A DNA stretch of 64,000 bases from Anabaena sp. 4-3 (GTDB lineage: Bacteria > Cyanobacteriota > Cyanobacteriia > Cyanobacteriales > Nostocaceae): positions 1-64,000 of the forward strand of contig NZ_LUHJ01000012.1 of the NCBI RefSeq assembly GCF_001597745.1. Reading direction: 5' to 3'. Each line of letters starts with the position of its first letter. The first letter of the stretch is position 1. Made by a program: the position numbers and the translations under genes. This document shows, in pieces, positions 26,637-35,496 of this stretch. The notes beneath the pieces are model-generated. The model worked only from the letters and a program-made list of their open reading frames with translations, was not told where the DNA came from and did not search any database.

Positions 26637-28391
26637 ATGACGCAGCGCAATCACTCTGCCCATAATCAAAAAAAACCCCTAGCCTACACTCTACCAGCAC
26701 AAGGTTTATGTTGGTTAAGTAGCGTTAGTTTCCTCAGTGGCGGCCTGGTGTTTGCCCAAACGGAAACATCGATAGATAACATCGTTCCTACTATTGAAAA
26801 TTCCCAGCCCACAACCGGGGAAAATTCTGTAAAAAAAGATATTGTTATACCACCAGCATCTCAACCGCAGCCAAAAGTGTCTACAAGACAAGCCGAACTC
26901 AGGCAAAGGCTACGTAATTCTGGGGTTTCTCAAACACAAAAGCCAGTTAGATCATCTCAAGCTAAAATTGAGATTGAATCTAACAAGCCAGTTGTGAGCG
27001 TTAAAAAATCACAACCGCAAGTACAAACTACGCCCATGACTCCGGCGAAAAACTCACAGGTGAAACCCAAGCTAGAAGTAGCTAACCCTGTGAATGTCAA
27101 AAAGTCACCGCCGCAAGTACAAACTACACGGGTGAGTGCTACTGAAAACTCACAGGTGAAACCCAAGCTAGAAGTAGCTAACCCTGTGAATGCCAAAAAG
27201 TCACAACCGCAAGTAGAAACTACACGGGTGAGTGCGGCTCAAGATTCAGAGGTAACACCCCAGCTAGAAGTAACTACCCCGACTCGCTCTTTACCTGAGC
27301 AAAAGCCAACAGCTGCCCAACCATCCCAGAATTCGGATAGTAATAACAGCGTTAAAGTTGAGCAACCTAAGCGGGATTATAACAACGCTTATATTGACCC
27401 TAACGACTATAGTGCCGAGATAGGGACTTATCAAGCACCAAATTCTGTCATCCTCACAGAACGCTCTAGTGGGTGTCGCACAACTTTGGCTTCAGGGCAG
27501 AGGGTAGCCGGTAGCTTCTGCGCCAAACCACCAGCTGCTAGCCAAAGTGTTGCCAATTCCACGGGTAAATCAACCCCTACATGGCTCAAGAAAAGTGAAA
27601 CTGCTAAGTTAGCTACTGTCTCACCAACTGTCTCTGTCTCCCCAGTACGCTCATCGGCTCAGGCTGAGAGTCCTAGGAGATGGCGGAGTTCAACGGTAGC
27701 GTCGGGTAGTGTGACTAAAACCTCATATAATCCTAACCGCTTTATTCCTCAGCCCAGCGAATTTGCTACCACCAAAGTTAATGCTACGCCCATTGCTCCC
27801 AGTGGTGGAACATTACCCCCACCAATGGCAGAAGGTAATTTTGCCCCGCGTGCTAGCACCGTAGCATACGATATACCCTTGGCATCAGTATTACCACAAA
27901 TACCCTACACAGGTACGATCGCTTATCGTGGCGGTTCCGGGATGGTGTATCCCTTGGCTGTGGCTGCTCCGATTACTTCGTTATTTGGTTGGCGAATTCA
28001 CCCGATTACAGGCGATCGCCGTTTCCATGCTGGTACTGACTTAGGTGCGCCTCTGGGTACACCCATTTTGGCAGCCGCTAAGGGTCAAGTACAAACGGCT
28101 GATTGGGTGGGTGGTTACGGTTTAACCGTCATCCTCAACCACGCTTCTGCTCAACAAACCCTCTACGGCCACATGTCAGAAATCTTTGTTCGTCCCGGAC
28201 AGTGGGTAGAACCAGGCACAGTCATCGGTAGAGTAGGTAGTACAGGTAATTCTACAGGACCTCATCTGCACTTTGAAGTCCGTCATTTGACTCCAAACGG
28301 CTGGGTAGCAGTTGACCCTGGTGTACAGTTACAAGTCGCCCTCAGCCAGTTATTGCAAGGCGTACAAACAGCGCAAGCAATCCGAGAGTAA
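26637..28391 (+). CDS. M23 (LytM) peptidase with N-terminal repeats
   Basis: 584 residues, a secreted or cell-wall metallopeptidase. The N-terminal hydrophobic segment (GLCWLSSVSFLSGGLVFAQT) looks like a signal. It is followed by a Pro/Ser/Thr/Lys-rich spacer containing three 32-residue repeats (KKSxPQVxTT...NSQVKPKLEVANPVN; 27003-27290). The catalytic M23 domain is at the C-terminus, with the zinc ligands His464 and Asp468 (HAGTDLG), the LYGHMS motif and HLH (His543, His545). All catalytic residues are present, so endopeptidase activity on peptidoglycan crosslinks is likely. ATG at 26637 follows CAGAGAAAAA. Confidence 0.93.
   Translation: MTQRNHSAHNQKKPLAYTLPAQGLCWLSSVSFLSGGLVFAQTETSIDNIVPTIENSQPTTGENSVKKDIVIPPASQPQPKVSTRQAELRQRLRNSGVSQTQKPVRSSQAKIEIESNKPVVSVKKSQPQVQTTPMTPAKNSQVKPKLEVANPVNVKKSPPQVQTTRVSATENSQVKPKLEVANPVNAKKSQPQVETTRVSAAQDSEVTPQLEVTTPTRSLPEQKPTAAQPSQNSDSNNSVKVEQPKRDYNNAYIDPNDYSAEIGTYQAPNSVILTERSSGCRTTLASGQRVAGSFCAKPPAASQSVANSTGKSTPTWLKKSETAKLATVSPTVSVSPVRSSAQAESPRRWRSSTVASGSVTKTSYNPNRFIPQPSEFATTKVNATPIAPSGGTLPPPMAEGNFAPRASTVAYDIPLASVLPQIPYTGTIAYRGGSGMVYPLAVAAPITSLFGWRIHPITGDRRFHAGTDLGAPLGTPILAAAKGQVQTADWVGGYGLTVILNHASAQQTLYGHMSEIFVRPGQWVEPGTVIGRVGSTGNSTGPHLHFEVRHLTPNGWVAVDPGVQLQVALSQLLQGVQTAQAIRE
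27003..27290 (+). repeat. three 96-bp in-frame tandem repeats
   Basis: Units at 27003-27098, 27099-27194 and 27195-27290 encode 32-residue repeats in the M23 peptidase spacer. The first two are most alike; the third has diverged. Confidence 0.85.
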
Positions 28392-28516
28392 GGGAGTGGG
28401 GAGTAGGGGAGACAAATCAATTCAAAATTCACGCATACCCTACGGGAAGGCTTACGCCTACAAAATTCAAAATTAAATGAATTTTCCGCAGAATTTTTGA
28501 CTTTTGACTTGTTTAT

Positions 28517-28567
28517 ACCCAGTCCCCAGTCCCCAATCCCCAGTCCCCAATTCCCAATCCCCAATCC
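28517..28567. repeat. short tandem repeat (CCCCAGT/CCCCAAT heptamers)
   Basis: About seven copies of the heptamer CCCCARY between the convergent M23 peptidase and ribE genes. The same unit on the other strand occurs at 50056-50114 and a few copies near 37374-37398. The flank at 28422-28462 has the TTCAAAATT and acgcataccctacggg/cttacgcct boxes also seen at 37318-37358 and 63092-63123. Confidence 0.85.
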
Positions 28568-29245
28568 CTACAAATATCCATGTTCTGCTAAAAATGCGGG
28601 TGTAACTTCACTCAGGCTGTTATCATCTGGGGTTGTGAGGTAGCTTTTGCCAGGGTGAAGCAATTTTTCAACGTATTTGCCGAGAATATCGCCTTCTAAA
28701 TTTACCAAACTGCCAGATGCAAGATAGTGCAGATTGGTTTCAGCATAAGTAACCGGAATTACGGCCACGGTAAACTGAGATAATTCCGCTTCGTAAGCAG
28801 CTATTGTCAGACTAACGCCGTTGACAGCAATACTACCTTTGGGGACAATATAGCGGGCGATCGCCTCCGGTGCGATAAACGTCATTTCCCAAGAACTTTT
28901 AGTCTGTTGAGCTTCTACCAATCGACCTACACCGTCTACATGACCCATGACAAAATGACCGCCGACTTTTCCACCTACCCGTAACGAGGTTTCGAGATTC
29001 ACGTATCCCTGTTGTGCTTGCTCTGTTCCTAGAGTTGTGCGGCGTAAAGTTTCCGGTGAAGCTGAGGCAATAAACCCATTTTTTAAAATTTCTTCCACTG
29101 TTAGGCAAACACCGTCTACGGCAACACTATCACCATAAGCCAAATCCTCCATAATTAATGATGACTGACTCACGCAAGTAATTTGCCAAGAATCTCCCCC
29201 TAGGGGCTTGATTGTTCCTAATGCTTGGATTAATCCTGTAAACAC
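28568..29245 (-). CDS. ribE: riboflavin synthase (alpha subunit)
   Basis: Dismutates two 6,7-dimethyl-8-ribityllumazine molecules into riboflavin and the pyrimidinedione. The 225 residues are built of two lumazine-binding repeats. The first starts MFTGLIQALGTI, with SVAVDGVCLTVEEI and the catalytic region ETLRRTTLG; the second starts VGGHFVMGHVDGVG, with SIAVNGVSLTIAAY. The start is GTG at 29245 (GTGTTTACAGG), in register with the invariant MFTG. Other rib genes are not adjacent. Confidence 0.96.
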   Translation of the reverse strand: MFTGLIQALGTIKPLGGDSWQITCVSQSSLIMEDLAYGDSVAVDGVCLTVEEILKNGFIASASPETLRRTTLGTEQAQQGYVNLETSLRVGGKVGGHFVMGHVDGVGRLVEAQQTKSSWEMTFIAPEAIARYIVPKGSIAVNGVSLTIAAYEAELSQFTVAVIPVTYAETNLHYLASGSLVNLEGDILGKYVEKLLHPGKSYLTTPDDNSLSEVTPAFLAEHGYL

Positions 29246-29582
29246 GGCTTTTTTTTGAAACTAACTCTATTTATTGCCTAAAAATGCCGAAAAACAACTG
29301 GTAATTCTGACAAAAATGCCGGAAATTATGAGTATATTTTCTGACTGTTTTTATTATAAGTTTATTAACACAATGGCATCCCGCACAAGGCATACTTGGT
29401 TAAGAAGGTTGTTGTCGATCAAGACCAATTTGACTTACTCTGGTGTTCACAACCAGTTGGGAGTTTAATAGAGGCAATTATAGAGAACAATGCCTATGTT
29501 TATTTCTCCTTCTACTTACCCAACCGAGGGTAAAATTTATCACTTAAGATTAAGCGAACCCATGATTTTAGAGGCATAGCCA
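29246..29582. other. intergenic, 337 bases
   Basis: Divergent promoter region between ribE and the DUF151 gene. A 64-codon open frame (29274-29468) has no ribosome site and no recognisable protein character, so I treat it as non-coding. I do not see an FMN riboswitch or repeat family here. Confidence 0.5.
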
Positions 29583-30080
29583 ATGATTGAAATGAAAGTC
29601 GCTGGTATAGCATTAGATGCCATCACCCGCAGTCCGATAATACTCTTAAAAGATGCCTCAGATCGGCGGGCTTTGCCAATTTATATTGGACAAGAACAAG
29701 CTAGGGCAATTATGGGCGCGTTGGAGAATCAAAAGCCTCCTCGACCATTAACCCACGACCTGATTGTGAATATTCTGGAAGCATGGAATATGACTTTAGA
29801 AAAAGTCATCATTCATTCTTTGCAGAAAGATACATTTTATGCGGCGTTGATTGTCCAGCAAGGCGAAGTCAAAAAAGAAATTGATGCACGTCCTAGCGAT
29901 GCGATCGCAGTTGCTTTGCGTACAAATTCCCCAATTTGGGTAATGGAAGAAGTGATTGCAGATGCTTCTATTCCTGTTGATCGTGACGCTGATGAAGCAG
30001 AACAACAAGCTTTCCGGGAATTTGTCTCAAATCTTCGTCCTGAAGATTTGATCAAGCGTTTTGATAATGGTGACAGTTAA
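29583..30080 (+). CDS. bifunctional nuclease family protein (DUF151)
   Basis: 165 residues of the DUF151/BFN family, with the pattern MIEMKVAGIALDAITRSPIILLKD, RRALPIYIGQEQARAIMGAL, RPLTHDLIVNIL, and EIDARPSDAIAVALR. Plant BFN1-type and bacterial members were reported with RNase/DNase activity; in cyanobacteria the role is not established. Length is typical. ATG at 29583 with an upstream GAGGCATAGCC ribosome site. Confidence 0.9.
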   Translation: MIEMKVAGIALDAITRSPIILLKDASDRRALPIYIGQEQARAIMGALENQKPPRPLTHDLIVNILEAWNMTLEKVIIHSLQKDTFYAALIVQQGEVKKEIDARPSDAIAVALRTNSPIWVMEEVIADASIPVDRDADEAEQQAFREFVSNLRPEDLIKRFDNGDS

Positions 30081-30104
30081 AAAAGTGCTAAGTATTAAGT
30101 GTTG

Positions 30105-30147
30105 AGTGTTGACTGTTGACTGTTAACGGTTAACAGTTAACAGTGAA
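30105..30147. repeat. short repeats GTTGACTGTTGACT/GTTAACAGT
   Basis: Overlapping direct and inverted short repeats (gttgactgttgactgttaac, ggttaacagttaacagtgaac). Similar strings occur near 14178, 36451 and 47821. Confidence 0.7.
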
Positions 30148-30209
30148 CGTTCAGGAACTTTAAGCGAAATAATTTATTTTTTAGAGTTCCCTTACTCGCA
30201 ACTAAACTT

Positions 30210-31340
30210 ATGCAGTATCGACGCTTTGGGAAAACAAATCTACACCTTTCGGTTTTTTCTTTAGGAACAATGCGCTACCTAGCTGATGCTGAAAATGTTC
30301 AGCAGACTATCAACAAAGCCATAGCGCAGGGAATCAATCATATAGAAACAGCCAGAGGATACGGTAAAAGTGAGGAGTATCTCGGTAAAGTCATTAAAAG
30401 TGGTTTGTCAGTACCTCGTTCCCAACTGTACATCACTACCAAAATCCCACCTACAGCTGATGCTGATAGTATGCGTCGGTATATCCATGAATCCCTAGAA
30501 AGATTAAATACAGATTATTTAGATTGTCTGGGAATTCATGGCTTAAACACTTGGGAACATCTAGAGTTGGTACAAGCCAAAGGTGGCTGTATGAAAGCCG
30601 TCGCAGAAGCGATTACCGATGGTCGAGTCAGACACGTTGGCTTTTCCTCCCACGGTGCATTAGAATTAATACAAGCAGCTATAAATACAGATTTATTTGA
30701 ATTTGTCAATCTGCATTATTACTATTTTTTTCAAAGAAACGCGCCAGCAATTCAGTTAGCGACTGAAAAAGACATGGGCGTTTTTATTATTTCCCCAGCC
30801 GATAAGGGAGGAAAACTCTACACACCTCCCGAAACCCTTAAAGATTTATGTCAGCCATTTTCACCTTTAGAATTAAACTATCGATTTTTACTGAGTGATC
30901 AACGCATTACTACCTTAAGTGTAGGGCCAGCCAACCCAGAAGAATTAACAGAACCTTTAAAAGTTGCTGATAGCATTAGTGAGTTAACATCAGCAGAAAA
31001 TTTAATTTTTGAACGCTTAGAAATCCATCAAAAAACAGTTTTAGAAACTGATAAGTGTAGCCAATGCTATGCTTGTTTACCTTGCCCAGAAAAGATTCAT
31101 ATTCCAGAGGTTTTACGCTTACGTAATTTAGCTGTGGCTTACGATATGACAGATTACGGGCAGTATCGTTATGGAATGTTTGAAAATGCTGGTCATTGGT
31201 TTCCTGGAATGAAAGCCAACCGTTGCACAGAATGCGGTGATTGTTTACCTCTTTGTCCCGAAAAGTTAGATATTCCGGCTTTATTAGCTGATGCTCACAA
31301 TCGATTAAATGGTAAAGCTGGTAGAAGATTGTGGGGATAA
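30210..31340 (+). CDS. aldo/keto reductase with C-terminal Fe-S motifs
   Basis: 376 residues. The N-terminal 280 residues form an aldo/keto reductase barrel: RRFGKTNLHLSVFSLGTMR, ETARGYGKSEEYLG with the catalytic Tyr, TTKIPP with the Lys, and CLGIHGLN with the His; Glu replaces the usual catalytic Asp (HIETARGYG). The C-terminus carries two Cys clusters, CSQCYACLPCP (about 289-299) and CTECGDCLPLCP (about 339-350), of 4Fe-4S type. This is the Mmm/YdbC-like class of ferredoxin-type AKRs, whose substrates are mostly unknown. NADPH or ferredoxin could donate electrons. Confidence 0.9.
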   Translation: MQYRRFGKTNLHLSVFSLGTMRYLADAENVQQTINKAIAQGINHIETARGYGKSEEYLGKVIKSGLSVPRSQLYITTKIPPTADADSMRRYIHESLERLNTDYLDCLGIHGLNTWEHLELVQAKGGCMKAVAEAITDGRVRHVGFSSHGALELIQAAINTDLFEFVNLHYYYFFQRNAPAIQLATEKDMGVFIISPADKGGKLYTPPETLKDLCQPFSPLELNYRFLLSDQRITTLSVGPANPEELTEPLKVADSISELTSAENLIFERLEIHQKTVLETDKCSQCYACLPCPEKIHIPEVLRLRNLAVAYDMTDYGQYRYGMFENAGHWFPGMKANRCTECGDCLPLCPEKLDIPALLADAHNRLNGKAGRRLWG

Positions 31341-31368
31341 ATAAGTAGAACAGCGTAAATAATTAAAG

Positions 31369-31422
31369 GTTTGTAGTAAGGACTTCAGTCCTTATTTTAG
31401 GACTAAAGTCCTTACTACGAAC
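31369..31422. repeat. 54-bp dispersed inverted repeat (AGGACTAAAGTCC type)
   Basis: Arms GTTTGTAGTAAGGACT and AGTCCTTACTACGAAC with nested GGACT/AGTCC pairs. A half copy (caggactaaagtcccgactacaaac) lies at about 9858-9883. It follows the AKR stop by 28 bases and could form its terminator. Confidence 0.85.
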
Positions 31423-31603
31423 TCGATTTTTATAAGTTTGCATTACTGAACATAGTTATATTTATTCCCGCCGACTTACTTAAGCAATCAAAATTACCAA
31501 AAATTACCCATAGACAGCAGTAGCATATCTTGCCAAACAATTGCGTTAAACTATTTCGTAAGATGATGAAAATCTCTTGAGGCTGTCGCTAATTAATAAA
31601 ACT

Positions 31604-32212
31604 ATGGCAATCACTCAACAGCGATACTACACCCCAGAGGAATATTTAGCACTAGAAGAAACGGCTGAGTACAAAAGTGAATATATTGAGGGGAAAATCA
31701 TTCCAATCGCGGGTGGAACAGTAAATCATAACCAAATAGCACTCAATTTCAGCACTGAGTTGAATTACGCTTTCAAAAAGCAAAACTATCGAGTTTATAT
31801 GGGTGATGTTCGTCTATGGATACCCCAAAAGCGCATCTACACATATCCAGATGTGATGATTGTGGCTGGTGAGCCGGAATTTCTTAACAACCGTACAGAT
31901 ATAATTTTAAATCCCCAGGTAATAGTTGAGGTGTTATCAAAATCGACTCAAGGCTATGACAGGGAAGATAAATTTCAGGCTTATCGGACAATTTCTAGCT
32001 TACAAGAATATTTGTTAATTAATCAACACCAGGTTTATGTGGAACAGGTTTCTAAAACTGGGAAAAAGCAATGGAATTTGCACGAATATAATCAAGAGGA
32101 TGAGCAAATATCGCTGGTAAGTTTACCTTTTGATATTAGTTTACAAGATTTATATAATAAGGTGAAGTTTGAGGTTATGGAAGGGGAAGGGGAAATTGAT
32201 AATTTAGATTAG
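31604..32212 (+). CDS. Uma2-family putative endonuclease (DUF820)
   Basis: About 202 residues; the ATG at 31604 (MAITQQRYYTPEEYLALEE) is preferred to the TTG at 31577. Uma2 proteins have a PD-(D/E)XK nuclease fold. Core motifs are EYKSEYIEGKIIPIAGGT, YTYPDVMIVAG with the Asp, and PQVIVEVLSKSTQGYDREDKFQAYR with the Glu. They occur in tens of copies in filamentous cyanobacteria with unknown role. Length is normal and the motifs look intact. Confidence 0.9.
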   Translation: MAITQQRYYTPEEYLALEETAEYKSEYIEGKIIPIAGGTVNHNQIALNFSTELNYAFKKQNYRVYMGDVRLWIPQKRIYTYPDVMIVAGEPEFLNNRTDIILNPQVIVEVLSKSTQGYDREDKFQAYRTISSLQEYLLINQHQVYVEQVSKTGKKQWNLHEYNQEDEQISLVSLPFDISLQDLYNKVKFEVMEGEGEIDNLD

Positions 32213-32424
32213 TTGGGTGTACCCAAGGTTTAATTTTTAAACGCAGAGGAACGCGGAGGGAAACGCGGAGGTACGCGGAGGTTTCAGAAAGGTCTGCTGG
32301 TTGGGGTGACAAATAGGTGTAGAATATTTATTGATTAGATGTAGGTGTTAATTACGATAAAAGAAAAGTTTGCTATGCGCTTTTTTTGAGGAATTTGGGC
32401 AAAGAAATACTGAAGTTTTATAAG

Positions 32425-34080
32425 ATGAAAAATTGCCAATATTATTTTTGGTTATTGGGGGCGATCGCACTCGGTTCTGTTTTGCGTTTTTGGCATTTAG
32501 ATTTAAAACCTCTGTGGATGGATGAGGTGATTACTGCTATCTTTAGTTTAGGTAAAAATTATCAGGATTTGCCTTTAGATGTGGTTTTTCCTCTGCATCA
32601 GGTACATGAAATTTTTACTTTTAAGTCTGGGGTTAGTTGTCGAGAAATCGCTGATAATCTTGCTAGTCAATCTACCCATCCGCCTTTATTTTTTTGTGGG
32701 ATGTATGGCTGGTTGGCTTGGTTGACTCCTTTGGGTAATGATTGGGTGACAAAATTGCGATCGCTACCTGCTTTGTTTGGTATTGGTGCTATTTTAGCTA
32801 TTTACGGTGTCAATTGTATCGCCTTTTCACCCACATCAGGAATTTTAGCCGCTTTTCTGATGGCGGTTTCTCCCTTCGCTGTCTATCTTTCTCAAGAAGC
32901 ACGACACTATACCTTCCCCATGTTCCTGATTACTCTATCATTGTTGGGATTTATGCAAATTCAGCAAGATATTGTTAAAGGACGCATGAGATTTTGGGTT
33001 TGGTGTTTATGGGTTTTTATTAATATTATTGGTTTTTATGTTCACTATTTCTTTATTCTAGCTTTTATCGCGGAAATTGCTACTTTACTGATAGTTATTT
33101 ATTGGGATAAATCTCAGTTAGTTAGTAAGCGTCAAGTTTGGCTAGCTCTAATTATATCTACTGCTAGTGTAATTATATGTTTTCTACCTTGGATATTGAT
33201 AACTCTTAGCCACGCTCAACGCTCAGAAACTAATTGGCTACCTAGCACAATCATTATTGCACCTTTTTATCAAACTCTGATTAACTGGATGTTGATGATT
33301 ATAGCTTTACCTGTAGAAAATCAATCATTAATAATTACTATTGTTTCTGGGTTATTAATGTTGAGTTTCACTATTTGGGCTGGAAGCATAATTCTTAAAG
33401 GGTTAAAGCAATTATGCTTACAAGATACAACCCGGTTGGCGACATTAACCCTAATAATTTTCACTGCGTTGGTATTATTACAGTGCTTCACTATTGCTTA
33501 TGTAGTTGGTAAAGATATTACTGCTATTCCCCGTTATAGTTTTGTCTACTATCCTAGTTTTTGCGCCCTTTTAGCAGCTAGCATAGTTAAAATTCCACCA
33601 GTCAAAATTCACCAACAAAAAATTATATTAATTTTTATATTAGTTGGTTTATTAAGTAGTATTTTTGTTGTGTTTAATTTGATGTTTCAAAAGCCATTTC
33701 AGCCGGAAAAAGTGGCAGAACATATCAATTTTGAACCATCTATACCTGTGATGTTAGTAGTCACTTATGAAAATTATCAAGATGTGGCTTTAGGGCTGAG
33801 TTTTGCTTTAAGACTAGAACAAATCAGAAATCAAAAATCTGAGTTTGATAGTTTTGCAGCTTTAAATAGAACCCCTGATTTTTCTGTTGTTTGGGAAAAA
33901 CTTTCACAACTGTCTACATCCGTTACATCTCGCCTAAATTTATGGATTGTCGCCCCTGGTTTGAGACGAAGGGATTATCCTGAAATGTTGGCGTTATCTG
34001 AGCAAATCAATTGTATCATTGACCCCAAACAACACTACCGCATCGGAATTCCTTATCAGCTTTACCGATGCGGTAAGTAA
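32425..34080 (+). CDS. glycosyltransferase family 39-like membrane protein
   Basis: About 551 residues with roughly 10-11 membrane segments. The ATG at 32425 is preferred to the TTG at 32386. The N-terminal loop LKPLWMDEVITA (Asp-Glu motif) matches the conserved 'DE' motif of GT39/ArnT-type transferases, which use polyprenyl-phosphate sugar donors. LSQEARHYTFPMF matches the second family motif. The C-terminal periplasmic part is about 120 residues. Donor and acceptor are unknown. Confidence 0.85.
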   Translation: MKNCQYYFWLLGAIALGSVLRFWHLDLKPLWMDEVITAIFSLGKNYQDLPLDVVFPLHQVHEIFTFKSGVSCREIADNLASQSTHPPLFFCGMYGWLAWLTPLGNDWVTKLRSLPALFGIGAILAIYGVNCIAFSPTSGILAAFLMAVSPFAVYLSQEARHYTFPMFLITLSLLGFMQIQQDIVKGRMRFWVWCLWVFINIIGFYVHYFFILAFIAEIATLLIVIYWDKSQLVSKRQVWLALIISTASVIICFLPWILITLSHAQRSETNWLPSTIIIAPFYQTLINWMLMIIALPVENQSLIITIVSGLLMLSFTIWAGSIILKGLKQLCLQDTTRLATLTLIIFTALVLLQCFTIAYVVGKDITAIPRYSFVYYPSFCALLAASIVKIPPVKIHQQKIILIFILVGLLSSIFVVFNLMFQKPFQPEKVAEHINFEPSIPVMLVVTYENYQDVALGLSFALRLEQIRNQKSEFDSFAALNRTPDFSVVWEKLSQLSTSVTSRLNLWIVAPGLRRRDYPEMLALSEQINCIIDPKQHYRIGIPYQLYRCGK

Positions 34081-34111
34081 TTATTTGGGCATTGGGCATT
34101 GTGCATTGGAT

Positions 34112-34171
34112 TTTCCCCTCTCCAAACCTCTCCCCTGCAACTGTAGAGAAGTTGCATGCAACGTCTCTACA
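34112..34171. repeat. composite repeat: CCCTCTCCAAACCTCTCC box + palindrome (copy 4)
   Basis: The box cccctctccaaacctctc is followed by TGTAGAGAAGTTGCA/TGCAACGTCTCTACA (34142-34171), one mismatch in the arms. The same two modules in the same order recur at 58699-58755. Confidence 0.85.
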
Positions 34172-34195
34172 TATTCCCCCTCCCTATTCCCTCAT

Positions 34196-35281
34196 TTACT
34201 CGTCAATTTGCCAGGAATCTTTAGTTACTTCTTCATCTAAGATTCTGCGAGGACGAACTATGATCATTACTTTTCCTAAGATGGGAAATTCTGGTTCTGT
34301 TTCAAACCACTGAAAATCTAATTCGCCATCTTGATCAATTACAAAGTAACTAAAGTCATTCCATTGACGCTGGGAACGATCTACAACTACTAAGACAGGC
34401 TCAGTTTGGGTTTGTGTCTGACTCGGAAAGCGATCGCTAGTCGTTAAAATCCCCACAGGATCTTCTGCACTCAACAACACTTGCCAACCCGGTAAGGCTA
34501 CCCAAGCTTGTTCACCGGCAAATTTGACTATGCGAAATGGTTCAATTTCTTCTATCAAAGGTACTGCTTTGAGTTCTTGGGGTGTTAAAGGTAACTCACC
34601 CACCACCGGAACAATGCGGGGTAGTTCTTCTTCAGAATCAAAGCGATAAAAGGGAGCAATGGGTGCAGGACGTTGGGAAACAACGGTAAAATCTGTCAGC
34701 AACTGTTCTATTTGTTGCCTAGCAGTTTGTGTATGGGCAAAGCGTAAACCTTTGGCAATTAAACGCGATCGCTCTTGTAAATCTGTCTTTTGCCGTGCTA
34801 ATTTCCAAGCTTGATAAGCTACTGCGTCCCCTGGATGCTGAGAAAATCCTGTGGGTAAAGTGCGGAAGCGAGAAAAATCTTTGACAGCTTTGGCGACTTC
34901 CCGCGCTTCATCTACATCTAGTTTATGTTGAAAAGTCAACTCCGCCGCCGCCGCCCGTTCTTCGTGGGTGAGTAACCGCAATTCATATAAAATATCGCTA
35001 CCACGCACAGCATAGTGCGATCGCGTCGCTTCTGATGCGCCGGCTTTTTCTAGGGAACTATATACTTGTGCGCCAACAATCACCTGATTTTGTTGAATTG
35101 GCTCAAATCCCGTGGCTTCAAAAATTTCTTGAGGATTGTAACCGCTTTTTTGCAAAGTAGCGATCGCCAATCCCCACTCCACCCAATTACCTTGTTTTTG
35201 TCTTAACTTTCTTAGTAACTCTTGTGTTGCATCATCAGACGCATTCTCAGTATTGGGAGCGTTGGGTGGTAAGTCAGTCAT
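34196..35281 (-). CDS. raf1: RuBisCO accumulation factor 1
   Basis: About 361 residues. Raf1 binds RbcL dimers after GroEL folding and helps assemble the RuBisCO core. The N-terminal helical alpha domain (LLRKLRQKQGNWVEWGLAIATLQKSGYNPQEIFEATGFEPIQQNQVIVGAQVYSSL) and the C-terminal beta domain (PFRIVKFAGEQAWVALPGWQVLLSAEDPVGI) are both present, joined by an acidic/proline linker. Start at ATG 35281 (MTDLPPNAP); a TTG at 35290 is an alternative. No rbc genes lie nearby. Confidence 0.93.
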   Translation of the reverse strand: MTDLPPNAPNTENASDDATQELLRKLRQKQGNWVEWGLAIATLQKSGYNPQEIFEATGFEPIQQNQVIVGAQVYSSLEKAGASEATRSHYAVRGSDILYELRLLTHEERAAAAELTFQHKLDVDEAREVAKAVKDFSRFRTLPTGFSQHPGDAVAYQAWKLARQKTDLQERSRLIAKGLRFAHTQTARQQIEQLLTDFTVVSQRPAPIAPFYRFDSEEELPRIVPVVGELPLTPQELKAVPLIEEIEPFRIVKFAGEQAWVALPGWQVLLSAEDPVGILTTSDRFPSQTQTQTEPVLVVVDRSQRQWNDFSYFVIDQDGELDFQWFETEPEFPILGKVMIIVRPRRILDEEVTKDSWQIDE

Positions 35282-35496
35282 AATCTTCAAATATCAGCTT
35301 CTACTTGAGAGGCAAGTTTTATTGTAATCTTTTACAGCGAAATAGCTCTACCCTCTACCGCTAGAGAAAATTTTAGGTTATGAATATTACTCATTAGTAT
35401 CACCGCAATCCTATCAGTACATTCCCGCAAGGCTTGACAGTAATAATCTACTAAGCTGGTAAGAAATATATAAATAATTGTTACAGGCAATCTCTT

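Noticed and set aside
28283-28564. Minus-strand frame of 93 codons over the M23 peptidase end
   Set aside because: Starts in STRR sequence ([15 protein letters not shown]) and then reads antisense to a real gene.
29274-29468. 64-codon frame between ribE and DUF151
   Set aside because: No ribosome site, no domain or composition typical of a protein; probably chance.
34019-34313. Two plus-strand frames between GT39 and raf1
   Set aside because: They cross the palindrome/box repeat and run antisense into raf1.
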